Assembly: GCF_018398425.1 (NCBI RefSeq)
Contig: NZ_JADPMV010000001.1
Coordinates: 1,612,001-1,676,000, forward strand
Source: Pseudomonas lalucatii
GTDB taxonomy: Bacteria; Pseudomonadota; Gammaproteobacteria; Pseudomonadales; Pseudomonadaceae
DNA: 64,000 bases
Direction of reading: 5' to 3'
The translations under genes were made by a program, and so were the position numbers. This document shows positions 53,448 through 62,210 of this stretch, piece by piece. The stretch's first letter is position 1, and each line of letters opens with the position of its first letter. The notes under the pieces were generated by a model. It worked only from the letters and a program-made list of their open reading frames with translations, was not told the origin of the DNA and did not search any database.

Positions 53448-54773
53448 ATGTCCACGCCCAACCCCGTGCGCAAGGTCGTTATCGCAAGTGTCATAGGCGC
53501 CACCATCGAGTGGTACGACTTCTTCCTCTACGGCGTCGTCGCCGGCATCGTGTTCAACCAGCTGTACTTCCCGGCCGACGACCCGCTGGTGTCGACCATG
53601 CTGGCCTATGGCACCTTCGCCGTCGGCTTCCTCAGCCGCCCCATCGGCGGGGTGATCTTCGGCCACTTCGGCGACAAGATCGGCCGCAAGAGCATGCTGG
53701 TCATGACCATGATGATCATGGGCGTGGCCACCTTCCTCATCGGCCTGGTGCCCAGCTACGACAGCATCGGCATCTGGGCGCCGCTGCTCCTGCTGCTGCT
53801 GCGCATCTTCCAGGGCATCGGCCTAGGCGGCGAATGGGGCGGCGCGGTGCTGATGGCCTTCGAGTACGCGCCGAAACACCAGCGCGGCTTCTACGCCAGC
53901 CTGCCGCAGATCGGCCTGGCCATCGGCCTGTGCCTGGCCTCCGGAGTGGTGGCGGCGCTCTCCTACAGCCTGACCGAAAGCCAGTTCCTCGACTGGGGCT
54001 GGCGCATCGCCTTCCTGCTCAGCGCCGCCCTGGTCTTCCTCGGCACCTGGATCCGCCTGAACGTGATGGAGAGCCCGGAGTTCGCCAAGGTCAAGGAAGC
54101 CAACGCCGAGGCCGCCATTCCCTTCGTCGACATGATGAAGCGCTATCCGAAGAACGTGCTGGCCGGCATGGGCGCGCGCTATATCGACGGGGTGTTCTTC
54201 AACGTGTTCGGCGTGTTCTCGCTCAGCTACCTGACCCAGACCCTCAACCTGCCGCGCTCCGAGGCGCTGATCGGGGTGATGGCCGCCGCGGTGGTGATGT
54301 GCTTCACCATCCCGCTGTTCGGTGCCCTGTCCGACCGCATCGGCCGCACCCGGGTGTACTTCTGGGGCGCGCTGATCACCGCCTTGTCCGCCTTCCCGGC
54401 CTTCTGGCTGATGACGACCAGCGGCGGCGACATGTTCATGATCTGGATGGCTATCGTGATTCCGTTCGGCATCTTCTACGCCGCGGTCTACGGCCCGGAG
54501 GCCGCGCTGTTCTGCGAGCTGTTCGACGCCAAGGTGCGCTACACCGGAATCTCCTTCGTCTATCAGTTCTCCGGCATCTTCGCCAGCGGCCTGACCCCGA
54601 TCATCGCCACCGCGCTGATGCGCAGCAGCGATGGCGAACCCTGGAGCACCTGCTTCTACGTGCTGTTCGCCGGCGCCGTCAGTGCCTACTGCGCCTGGTG
54701 GATCGGCAAACGCAAGGGCGAACAGGTGGCCCATGAGGAGGTCGGCATCACCGCCAGCACCGCCACGTCCTGA
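53448..54773 (+). CDS. iseU: MFS metabolite:H+ symporter (IseU-like)
   Basis: 441 aa, twelve-segment MFS transporter. The signatures IGATIEWYDFFLYG and GHFGDKIGRKSMLV (loop 2-3) place it in the MHS subfamily. It follows the GMC dehydrogenase by 68 bases, as iseU follows iseJ in described isethionate clusters, so it is the likely isethionate importer. Confidence 0.8.
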   Translation: MSTPNPVRKVVIASVIGATIEWYDFFLYGVVAGIVFNQLYFPADDPLVSTMLAYGTFAVGFLSRPIGGVIFGHFGDKIGRKSMLVMTMMIMGVATFLIGLVPSYDSIGIWAPLLLLLLRIFQGIGLGGEWGGAVLMAFEYAPKHQRGFYASLPQIGLAIGLCLASGVVAALSYSLTESQFLDWGWRIAFLLSAALVFLGTWIRLNVMESPEFAKVKEANAEAAIPFVDMMKRYPKNVLAGMGARYIDGVFFNVFGVFSLSYLTQTLNLPRSEALIGVMAAAVVMCFTIPLFGALSDRIGRTRVYFWGALITALSAFPAFWLMTTSGGDMFMIWMAIVIPFGIFYAAVYGPEAALFCELFDAKVRYTGISFVYQFSGIFASGLTPIIATALMRSSDGEPWSTCFYVLFAGAVSAYCAWWIGKRKGEQVAHEEVGITASTATS

Positions 54774-54795
54774 CCGCCCAACCCGCTGCCCCCTG

Positions 54796-54832
54796 CCCTT
54801 CGCCCGGCGCCTCGCCGGCCGAAGGGTTTTTT
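54796..54832 (+). terminator. Rho-independent terminator after transporter gene
   Basis: CCCTTCG (54796-54802) pairs with CGAAGGG (54820-54826), with a nested GC stem, then T6. It is 22 bases past the stop. Confidence 0.88.
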
Positions 54833-55178
54833 ATGCGATGCGCCGGGCGGGTGGCGCATGCCACGCCGCTCGCCCGCGCTGGCGAGCCACGCCCGCAACG
54901 CCAAGAGCCAGGGCTCCCGCCCTGGATACAGGCCCCCGCTCCACTCGATGCCTCGGCGCCCGGCGGGCCACAGGCCAGCTAGCCAGCTGCCGGAAGGCCC
55001 CATCCCCGGTTCGCCCCTTGGCCGTTGGCCGCGAGGGCTGTCCCGGACGGGTCGACAACTCCCCAGACCGAGACCTAGCCCCGCCCGGAGCCTATGCGGC
55101 ACGTACGGCTGCGGCCAGGCACTGAGCACCGTCGCGCGTCACGGTCTGCCTGCCCGCGCGCCCGGCGAAAGCGACGAC

Positions 55179-55207
55179 CCCCTGCCGCGCCACTGGCGCG
55201 GCAGGGG
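55179..55207. repeat. perfect 13-bp GC inverted repeat
   Basis: Arms 55179-55191 and 55195-55207 around a three-base loop. No U-tract, so not a standard terminator. Confidence 0.8.
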
Positions 55208-55224
55208 CGTGGAGCGTGGGACGT

Positions 55225-55256
55225 GGGGAGATGGGGAGATGGGGAGATGGGGAGAT
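55225..55256. repeat. four tandem copies of GGGGAGAT, G-quadruplex motif
   Basis: Four exact copies of the 8-base unit GGGGAGAT. The four G4 tracts separated by AGAT loops match the canonical G-quadruplex pattern on the plus strand. Confidence 0.9.
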
Positions 55257-55395
55257 GGTGGTGCCGGGGGCGGACAAGGGCGAGCGAGGCCGGGTCGCGA
55301 TCATCGCCGCCGCCACCGGCGGAGCGACGGCAGCGGTGGCCGCCGACCGCTCGGCGCGCCCAGCACTGCCCGGGGACACCGGGGCCAGAACGAGC

Positions 55396-55465
55396 ATGGC
55401 CCACTGGCCAGCCGAACCCGAACCGCCATTGCGACGGTCGATGATTCTGCTGGCCAGTGGGCCAT
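55396..55465. repeat. 17-bp inverted repeat
   Basis: ATGGCCCACTGGCCAGC at 55396-55412 is perfectly complementary to 55449-55465, with a 36-base spacer. Possibly a large hairpin or a remnant element. Confidence 0.8.
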
Positions 55466-55492
55466 TCGGCTTGGCTGGGAAACGAGCAACCC

Positions 55493-55509
55493 CGCTCCTT
55501 GCGGGAGCG
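55493..55509 (-). terminator. possible terminator of the ABC-dehydrogenase operon
   Basis: CGCTCC (55493-55498) pairs with GGAGCG (55504-55509) just past the dehydrogenase stop. The U-tract is poor (TTGCTCG). Confidence 0.45.
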
Positions 55510-55523
55510 AGGCCGCCGGCCCA

Positions 55524-57962
55524 TCAGCCCTCGTAGTTCCCTCTCGGGCGCAGGTTCTGCGGATCGAAGGCCGGCGCCTTGATCACCCGGGCCGCACGCC
55601 GCTGGCCGAGGATCAGCACGCTGAGCGCGGTGCCGACGGCCGCCTGATCGGCCTGCACATAGGCGAACGCCAGGCTCTTCTGCACACAGTGGCCGTAGCC
55701 ACCGGAGCTGACCACGCCGACCACCTTGTCACCGGCGAGCACCGGTTCGAAGTTGAAGGCATCGGCCCCCTCGGCGTCGACTTCCAGGTAGGCCAGTTGC
55801 ACCTTCACACCCTGCTCGCGCTGCTGCACCAGGGCTTCGCGACCGACGAAGTCGCGCGCGTCGGTCTTGACGAAGAAGCCCAGCTTGGCTTCCAGCGGGG
55901 TGTTCTCGCAGGTCAGCTCGTGGCCCCACATCGGATAGGCCTTCTCCAGGCGCAGCGAATCCATCGCCCGCGTGCCGAAGTTGCGCATGCCGAACTCGGC
56001 GCCCGCCTCGACCAGGGCATCGTATAGGCCCAGTTGATACTCGATGGGGTGGTGCAGCTCCCAGCCCAGTTCGCCGACGTAGTTGACCCGCAGGGCCCGT
56101 ACCGGGGCGCCGGCCACCGAGATCTCCTGGGCGCTGAGCCAGGGGAAGGCCTCGTTGCCCAGATTGCTAGAGGTCAACTGGCTCAGCACTTCACGGGCCT
56201 TGGGCCCCGCCACGACCAGGGTGCCGTAGCGCGCGGTGACGTCGTCGAGGCGCACCGAGCCGTCGGCCGGCAGGCGGCGGCGCAGCTCGTCCCAGTCGTG
56301 CACCTGGGCGGCGGCGGCGCTGATCAGGTAGAAGCGCTCGGCCGCCAGGCGGGTGATGGTGAACTCGCCGAGGATCCGCCCCGAGGGGGAGACCATGTAG
56401 GTCAGGGCGATGCCGCCCACCTCGGCGGGCAGGCGATTGGTCGACAGCCGCTCCAGATAGGCCACCGCCCCCGCCCCCGACACCTCGAACTTGGCGAAGG
56501 CCGACAGGTCCAGCAGGCCGACCCTCTCGCGCACCGCGCGGCACTCCTCGCCGACGGTCTCGAACCAGTTGCTGCGGCTGTAGCTCAGTTCGTCGCGCGG
56601 CGCCATGCCGGCCGGGGCGAACCAGTTGGCGCGTTCCCAGCCGAAGCGGGCGCCGAACACCGCGCCATTTTCCTTCAGGCGGCTGTAGATCGGCGTGGTC
56701 TTGGCCGGACGCGCCGCCGGGCGGTTCTCGTACTCGTAGGGCAGGCCGTTGGCGTACTCGTGGGCATACACCTCGGTGGCCTTGGCCACGGTGTAGCGGG
56801 CATTGGCGTAGTCGCCGAAGCGGCGCGGGTCCAGCTCGTTGAGATCGATCTCCGGATGGCCGTCGAGGATCCACTGGGCCATGAAATAGCCGGCGCCGCC
56901 GCCCTGGACGATGCCGAAGTTGAAGCCGGAACAGACGAAGTAGTTGTCGAAGCCGGCCACCGGGCCGATCAGCGGATGGCCGTCCGGGGTATAGGTGATC
57001 GGACCGTTGATCACGGTCTGCACGCCGGCTTTCTCCAGCAGCGGGATCTGCTCCATGGCCGTGGCGATGATGTCCTCGAGGCGGTCCAGCGACGGCTCGA
57101 ACAGCTCCTGGCCGAAGTCCGGCGGCACGCCGTCGGTCCAGCACGGCAGGCCGCCGGGCTCGTAGGGGCCGAGGATGAAGCCGTTGCGTTCCTGGCGCAG
57201 GTAGTAGGACACGTCGGGGTCGCGGACCATGGGCAGTTCGCGACCGCAGTCGGCGACTTCCTGCAGGCCTTCGGTGACCAGGTACTGGTGCTCCATCGAG
57301 GCGATCGGCAGCTGGTGGCCGATCATCGCGGCGATCTCGTTGGCGCGGAAACCCGCGGCGTTGACGATGATGTCCGCGGTGATGGTGCCCTTGGCCGTGT
57401 CCACCTGCCACAGGCCGTCGGCCGTGCGGGTGATGGCGCTGACCGGGCTGTTGCGGTAGATCTGCGCACCCAGGTCGCGGGCGCCCTTGGCCATGGCGTT
57501 GGTCACGCTGGTCGGGTCGATGTGGCCGTCGTCCGGGTCCCACAGGCCGCCCACCAGGTCGTGACTCTCGAGGAACGGGTGGTATTGCTGCAGTTCCTCC
57601 GGCTTGAGCAACTTGAAGTCGAGCCCGCAGGAATCGGCCATGCCGGCGACCCGCTGGAATTCCTCGAAACGCTCCTGGGTATGCGCCAGGCGCAACGCGC
57701 CGCTCTTGTGGTGGCCCACCGCCTGGCCGGTCTCGGCTTCCAGGCGCTGATACAGGGCGATGCTGTACTGCTGCAGGCGCATCACGTTGAGGCTGGTGCT
57801 GAAGTGCGGCAGGTTGCCCGCCGCGTGCCAGGTCGAGCCGGCCGTCAACTCGGTTCGCTCCACCAGGGCGATGTTGTCGCAGCCCCTCTTGGCCAGATGG
57901 TAGAGCGTGCTCACCCCGGCGATGCCACCGCCGATCACCAATACTTTTGCATGCGTCATCAT
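55524..57962 (-). CDS. dimethylglycine/sarcosine dehydrogenase-family flavoprotein with GcvT domain
   Basis: 812 aa from the first of two ATGs at 57962 (GGAG upstream). Residues 1-400 form a DAO-type FAD domain (VLVIGGGIAGVSTLYHLAKRG) with TAGSTWHAAG, whose His is the covalent FAD attachment site in DMGDH. A central FAO_M block follows, and the C-terminal half is a folate-binding GcvT domain (YVGELGWELHHPIEYQLG, LRLEKAYPMWGHEL). The family oxidatively demethylates N-methylated amines, passing the one-carbon unit to tetrahydrofolate. Encoded last in an operon with a taurine-type ABC importer. Substrate candidates are N-methyltaurine, dimethylglycine, sarcosine or 4-methylaminobutyrate. Confidence 0.85.
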   Translation of the reverse strand: MMTHAKVLVIGGGIAGVSTLYHLAKRGCDNIALVERTELTAGSTWHAAGNLPHFSTSLNVMRLQQYSIALYQRLEAETGQAVGHHKSGALRLAHTQERFEEFQRVAGMADSCGLDFKLLKPEELQQYHPFLESHDLVGGLWDPDDGHIDPTSVTNAMAKGARDLGAQIYRNSPVSAITRTADGLWQVDTAKGTITADIIVNAAGFRANEIAAMIGHQLPIASMEHQYLVTEGLQEVADCGRELPMVRDPDVSYYLRQERNGFILGPYEPGGLPCWTDGVPPDFGQELFEPSLDRLEDIIATAMEQIPLLEKAGVQTVINGPITYTPDGHPLIGPVAGFDNYFVCSGFNFGIVQGGGAGYFMAQWILDGHPEIDLNELDPRRFGDYANARYTVAKATEVYAHEYANGLPYEYENRPAARPAKTTPIYSRLKENGAVFGARFGWERANWFAPAGMAPRDELSYSRSNWFETVGEECRAVRERVGLLDLSAFAKFEVSGAGAVAYLERLSTNRLPAEVGGIALTYMVSPSGRILGEFTITRLAAERFYLISAAAAQVHDWDELRRRLPADGSVRLDDVTARYGTLVVAGPKAREVLSQLTSSNLGNEAFPWLSAQEISVAGAPVRALRVNYVGELGWELHHPIEYQLGLYDALVEAGAEFGMRNFGTRAMDSLRLEKAYPMWGHELTCENTPLEAKLGFFVKTDARDFVGREALVQQREQGVKVQLAYLEVDAEGADAFNFEPVLAGDKVVGVVSSGGYGHCVQKSLAFAYVQADQAAVGTALSVLILGQRRAARVIKAPAFDPQNLRPRGNYEG

Positions 57963-58009
57963 GTCTTCGTTCTCCGGAAACGGTCTCAGGAAATCTGTTG
58001 AACTGGGGT

Positions 58010-58888
58010 TTAACCGCGGCCTTTGCTCTTCCACGGGATCAGCTTCTGCTCCAGGCGGCGCATGCACAGGTCGATCATGAAGCCGACCACGCCCATCAGG
58101 ATCACCCCCATCAGCACTATGTCGGTGTTCAGGTAACGGCTGGCATTGAGCACCATCCAGCCCACACCGGAGGTGGCGGCGACCATTTCGGCGGCCACCA
58201 GGGTGCCCCAGCAGACGCCCATGGCGACGCGCATGCCGGTGAAGATCTCCGGCAGGGCATTGATCAGGATGACGTGGCGCAGGATCTGCCAGCGGCTGGC
58301 GCCCAGCGAGTAGGCCGCGTGGATCTTCTCGATGGCCACGCTGGCGACGCCGGCCCGGGCGCTGATCACGATGATCGAAAAGGTCGCCAGGAACAGCAGC
58401 AGCACCTTGCCGCTGTCGCCGATGCCCATCCAGATGATCACCAGCGGCACATAGGCCAGCGGCGGCACCGGACGGTAGAACTCGATCAGTGGGTCCATCC
58501 AGCCCTTGATGACCTTGTTCAGGCCCATGCCCAGGCCGACCGGAATACCGAGCAGGCAACCCAGGCCGAAGCCCGCCAGGACCCGGTACAGGCTGATGCC
58601 CAGGTGCTCGGCCAGGGTGAAGCCCTTGTAGCCCTCGGTGGCGATCAGGACGAACTTGTTCCACACCGCTTGCGGGCTCGGCCAGAACAGCGGCGAGACG
58701 ATCTCGGCCATGGAGACCAGCTGCCAGATGAGTGCCGTGGTCAGCACCGACAGCACCCCCCAGATGGCGCCGCCCTGGACCGCGGCCGGGTCGCCGAAGG
58801 TGACGGTCTTGCGCTGGGCCAGGCCGTCGGTGTTCCACAGCCGGTACAGGAAAAACATGCGTTTCTTGCTTACATTGGCTTCAGACAT
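58010..58888 (-). CDS. ABC transporter permease (TauC/SsuC-like)
   Basis: 292 aa with about six membrane segments and the permease EAA-type loop (SLGASRWQILRHVILINALPEIFTGMRVAMG). Nitrate/sulfonate/taurine importer family. It starts three bases after the ATPase gene stop and precedes the flavoprotein gene by 47 bases, so the four genes form one operon. Confidence 0.9.
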   Translation of the reverse strand: MSEANVSKKRMFFLYRLWNTDGLAQRKTVTFGDPAAVQGGAIWGVLSVLTTALIWQLVSMAEIVSPLFWPSPQAVWNKFVLIATEGYKGFTLAEHLGISLYRVLAGFGLGCLLGIPVGLGMGLNKVIKGWMDPLIEFYRPVPPLAYVPLVIIWMGIGDSGKVLLLFLATFSIIVISARAGVASVAIEKIHAAYSLGASRWQILRHVILINALPEIFTGMRVAMGVCWGTLVAAEMVAATSGVGWMVLNASRYLNTDIVLMGVILMGVVGFMIDLCMRRLEQKLIPWKSKGRG

Positions 58889-58891
58889 GAT

Positions 58892-59689
58892 TCATACCCC
58901 TGCTGGCGAGAGCTGCTCTTCCATCGACCAGATCATCTCGAGCACCTCCTCGCGGACCGCGATGAACTCGCGACTGGACTTGATCTCGCGCGGGTTGGCG
59001 TCCCGCCCCGCGGCGGCGAACGGCAGCTGAAACTCCTTGACGATATGCCCCGGCCGAGGCGCCATCACCACCAGGCGCGAGCCGAGGAAGATCGCCTCCT
59101 CCACACTGTGGGTGATCACGAACACCATCTTGCGGGTCTCCTGCCAGAGCTTGAGCACCAGGGTCTGCATCTTTTCCCGGGTCAGCGCATCCAGCGCGCC
59201 GAGGGGCTCGTCCATCAGGATCACGTCCGGGTTGTTGGCCAGGCAGCGGGCCAGCGCCACGCGCTGCTGCATGCCCCCGGACAGGTTGTAGATCGGCGTA
59301 TCGCGAAAGCCGTCCAGACCGACCAGGCCGAGCAGCTCGTCGACCTTCGCCGCGCATTGGCGGGCATCGACGCCCGCCATGCGCGGCCCGAAATTGATGT
59401 TCTCGCCGACGCTGAGCCACTCGAACAGCGCGCCGTGCTGGAACACCATGCCGCGATCCTGGCCGGGCCCGGCGATCTCGCGGCCGTCGACCAGGACCTT
59501 GCCCGCCGTCGGGCTCAGGAAGCCGGCGATGATGTTGAGCAAGGTGCTCTTGCCGCAGCCGGACGGACCCAGGACGGTGACGATGTCCTCCTGGCTCATG
59601 GAAAAATTGATATTTTCGAGCGCCCTGACCGGCTGACCATCGCTGCCGTCGTAGGTCATCGACACGCCCTTTACACACAATTCACTCAC
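58892..59689 (-). CDS. ABC transporter ATP-binding protein (TauB/SsuB-like)
   Basis: 265 aa. Walker A GPSGCGKST (about 43-51), signature LSGGMQQR, Walker B VILMDEPLGALD and the switch His in VITHSVEEA. Energises import of a sulfonate/taurine-type substrate with the adjacent permease and binding protein. Confidence 0.93.
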   Translation of the reverse strand: MSELCVKGVSMTYDGSDGQPVRALENINFSMSQEDIVTVLGPSGCGKSTLLNIIAGFLSPTAGKVLVDGREIAGPGQDRGMVFQHGALFEWLSVGENINFGPRMAGVDARQCAAKVDELLGLVGLDGFRDTPIYNLSGGMQQRVALARCLANNPDVILMDEPLGALDALTREKMQTLVLKLWQETRKMVFVITHSVEEAIFLGSRLVVMAPRPGHIVKEFQLPFAAAGRDANPREIKSSREFIAVREEVLEMIWSMEEQLSPAGV

Positions 59690-59788
59690 AGCCTTTCCCC
59701 TTGCAGACGAATGTCATGGAACCCTTAGGCAGGGCAGGTAGCCGGGCTCGGCCCGCGCACGCGCGATCGGGCCCGGCCGCCAGGTGCA

Positions 59789-60802
59789 CTAAGGTGCGGT
59801 GGTGTCGGTGTAGTAGCCGGCCTTGACGTAGGGGCTGTAGTCGTCCAGCGCCTTGTCCATCTCGCCGTTGGCGACCATCACATCGGCAACGCCTTTGAGG
59901 AACGCGGGCACGTCCTTGCCCAGCCAGGCCTGGCTGAGCTGCTCTTCACGCTTGGGGAAGCCGAACTTGGCCATGATCGAGCGGGTCTGCTCTTCGGAGA
60001 TACCGGCCTTCTTGCTGATGATCGCCGTCGCCTCGGCGGCGTTGGCCTGGTAGAAGTCGGTGGACCGGTCCACCGTCGAGAGGAATGCGGAGATCTTCTC
60101 CGGGTTCTGCTTGGCGAAGTCGCGATTGACCACGATCACGTCGAACACCTTCAGCCCCCAGGACTCCTGCTCCTTGGCACTGACCAGCAACTCGCCGTTC
60201 TTCAGCATGCTGGACAGCGCCGGCTCCCAGCCGCAGCCCAGGTCCACGTCGCCACGGGTCATCGCCGCGGCCACATCCGGCGGCGCCATGTCGACCACCT
60301 TCATGGTGCCGACATCGACGCCGACGTTCTCGAAGGTCTTCAGCATCTTGTAGTGCGACACGGTGCCGAACGGCACGCCGACGGTCTTGCCCTTGAGGTC
60401 GAGCGGCGAGGCGATGCCGCTGCCATTGCGCACGACGCAGTTGTCGTTCTCCGAGTAGGTCACCGCGACACCCACCAGGTCCAGCGGTGCGCCTTGGGTG
60501 ACTGCAATAACAAAGGGGATGACGCCCATCGAATAGGCGACCTGAACATCGCCCGAGAGCATCGCCGCCGCCATGGCGGCGCCGGTGTCGAACTCGCGGA
60601 ACTGTACGTCCATGCCCACGGCCTCGTTGAACCAGCCCTTCTCCTCGCCGACCTGGTGGGTGGTGGGCCAGCCCGGAAAGTAGGCGACCGTAAGGTCTGC
60701 GGCCTGGGCGTACGCCCCCATCATCAACGCCAGCACGGAGCCGCAGAGGCCCCTACGCAGCAGGCGCCCGGGAGTGCTGCTCGGTTTGCGGTGGTAGCTC
60801 AT
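59789..60802 (-). CDS. ABC transporter substrate-binding protein (TauA-like)
   Basis: 337 aa from the ATG at 60802 (GAGGA upstream). Signal peptide ends near GAYAQAAD. The sequence VAYFPGWPTTHQVGEEKGWF and the DLGCGWEPALSSML region match the TauA/NrtA/SsuA family of taurine-nitrate-sulfonate binding proteins. It defines what the operon imports, but the pocket chemistry cannot be read reliably. Confidence 0.88.
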   Translation of the reverse strand: MSYHRKPSSTPGRLLRRGLCGSVLALMMGAYAQAADLTVAYFPGWPTTHQVGEEKGWFNEAVGMDVQFREFDTGAAMAAAMLSGDVQVAYSMGVIPFVIAVTQGAPLDLVGVAVTYSENDNCVVRNGSGIASPLDLKGKTVGVPFGTVSHYKMLKTFENVGVDVGTMKVVDMAPPDVAAAMTRGDVDLGCGWEPALSSMLKNGELLVSAKEQESWGLKVFDVIVVNRDFAKQNPEKISAFLSTVDRSTDFYQANAAEATAIISKKAGISEEQTRSIMAKFGFPKREEQLSQAWLGKDVPAFLKGVADVMVANGEMDKALDDYSPYVKAGYYTDTTAP

Positions 60803-61282
60803 AACGTATTCCTCACTGTTTATATTGTTATCAGAGAGTTCAGTGCGGCATCGAAGGCCATGCAGCCACGCCACGAGCAAGAGACTAACAGAAAAAAATA
60901 ATCTCAAAATGAAAATTACAAATTAATTTTCACTTAAAAGCCGGTTGATTATTCTATTTACCATGCGCACATGAAAAACAAGCACTTAGCTTGTCCCATG
61001 AGCCGGCATGCCTGTGGCCAGGCTCGGCAGGGGTGGTCGCGGGGCGACGGCGGGCGTCCGCAAGGGCGGTCGAGGGCGGGGTTCGAGCGGCCCGATCGAG
61101 GCCGCAGCATCCGAGGCGGCCAAGGCCGGCAGCGGCGCGGACCACGGCCGTCTCGGGCAGTGACGGCGGGGATTCGGGACAGCGGCCAGGAGGCTCCGGC
61201 CGCTGCGGGCTCAGGCGCCACAGGGGCTAGGTTGGGCCGCCCCTGGAGGACGGGCGGTCGGCCGCGCGGCGGTGGGCAGCGA
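60803..61282. promoter_or_regulatory. 480-base region upstream of ABC operon
   Basis: The AT-rich part (60880-60985) stands out against the high-GC surroundings and probably holds the operon promoter. It includes the 8-bp inverted repeat TGAAAATT-n7-AATTTTCA (60910-60932) and TGAAAAACAA at 60972-60981. The remainder up to 61282 is GC-rich with no gene that I can support. Confidence 0.55.
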
Positions 61283-61885
61283 TCAGTATTCGACGCCCGT
61301 CATCACCCAGATCACCCGGGTCTCGACATCACCCGGGTTGTAGATCAGGTGGGGCTCGTCGCCGGTGATGGCGAAGCTGTCGCCGGGACCGAGGAGGAAG
61401 GTCTGCTGGCCGATCTTCAGCTCCAGGGTCCCCGCCTCGACATAGCCGGCCTCCTCGCCCTTGCGCTGGCGTGGCTCCTTGCCACCGCTCGCCCCGGGGG
61501 CGAGGCGCGTCATGATCAGCAGCAGCTGACCACTCAAGCGGGGCGACAGCAGTTCTTCGCGAACCCCGATCCCGGAGAAGGTCATCGAGCGCCGGTGATC
61601 GGCGCGGACGAGGTACTCGCGCTCCTCGGTGGGAATCTCATCGTCCCCCTGGAAGAACCAGCTGACCCTGACCCCCAGTATCTCGCTGATCGCCTGCAAC
61701 ACGCCGATCGGCAGGGATGAAACGCCGCGTTCGACCTGGCTCAGATAGCCGACGGAGCGGTCCAGCTTCTCCGCCAGGGCCGCGAGGGTTATCCGCTTCG
61801 ATTTGCGCAGGTCACGGATCTGCCGGCCGATCCGCAGACTCTCGGGGTCGGTTCCGTTGCCCTTGGCGGGAAGTGGCTCTGACAT
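61283..61885 (-). CDS. XRE-family regulator with cupin domain
   Basis: 200 aa from the ATG at 61885 (no strong ribosome site). N-terminal HTH_XRE (RQIRDLRKSKRITLAALAEKLDRSVGYLSQVE) and C-terminal cupin (EEAGYVEAGTLELKIGQQTFLLGPGDSFAI). Such regulators sense small metabolites, often in amine, amino-acid or sulfonate catabolism. Located between the ABC operon and the aminotransferase gene; it probably controls one or both. Confidence 0.88.
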   Translation of the reverse strand: MSEPLPAKGNGTDPESLRIGRQIRDLRKSKRITLAALAEKLDRSVGYLSQVERGVSSLPIGVLQAISEILGVRVSWFFQGDDEIPTEEREYLVRADHRRSMTFSGIGVREELLSPRLSGQLLLIMTRLAPGASGGKEPRQRKGEEAGYVEAGTLELKIGQQTFLLGPGDSFAITGDEPHLIYNPGDVETRVIWVMTGVEY

Positions 61886-62210
61886 GAGGAATGCATTGCT
61901 CTGTGACGTATGAGTGGACAAAGCATAGCAGAAACCTTGCCACATTAAAAAAACAGGATTTTTTTCATGAATACAGGGTTATCAGAAGTCGATGAAATTC
62001 TGCCCCGGCGATGCCTCGGCCCAGTCGCGGCGACCGCCGGCTGTCGGCTTTCAGTCTGCCGCAAGGGCCATCCCACGGCGACGACGCCGTGGATAGCGGG
62101 CCGGGACCGACGGCAAGCCGCCGAAAATCGGACCTCGGCACCCTTGTCAAGCAGAACGCCTTGGTGCAGCATAGTGAAAAACAAAACAATTATTTCACGA
62201 GGGTGTAAAA
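61886..62210. promoter_or_regulatory. divergent XRE/aminotransferase control region
   Basis: 325 bases with an AT-rich block near 61945-61980 and a second one near 62170-62200. The second holds GTGAAA-n13-TTTCAC (62174-62198) and the TGAAAAACAA sequence (62175-62184) that also occurs in the ABC operon promoter region. Confidence 0.55.

Larger units (their letters stand above)
54833..55523. other. 690-base non-coding stretch with repeats
   Basis: No credible gene between the IseU-like transporter terminator and the dehydrogenase stop. It contains a GC palindrome (55179-55207), the GGGGAGAT repeat (55225-55256), a 17-bp inverted repeat (55396-55412 with 55449-55465) and a hairpin near the end (55493-55509). 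Open frames here are low-complexity shadows. Confidence 0.55.

Noticed and set aside
55225..55256. Short repeat array considered as CRISPR
   Set aside because: The unit is 8 bases, directly abutting, without spacers; no cas genes are present.
55524..58838. Single 1104-codon frame joining a permease-like start to the dehydrogenase
   Set aside because: The N-terminal 290 codons are a shifted reading of the permease gene. The dehydrogenase has its own ribosome site and start at 57962, so there is no fusion.
60971..61720. 249-codon plus-strand frame crossing the XRE-cupin gene
   Set aside because: Antisense shadow of the regulator with an Arg/Gly-rich leader; no domain and no start signal.
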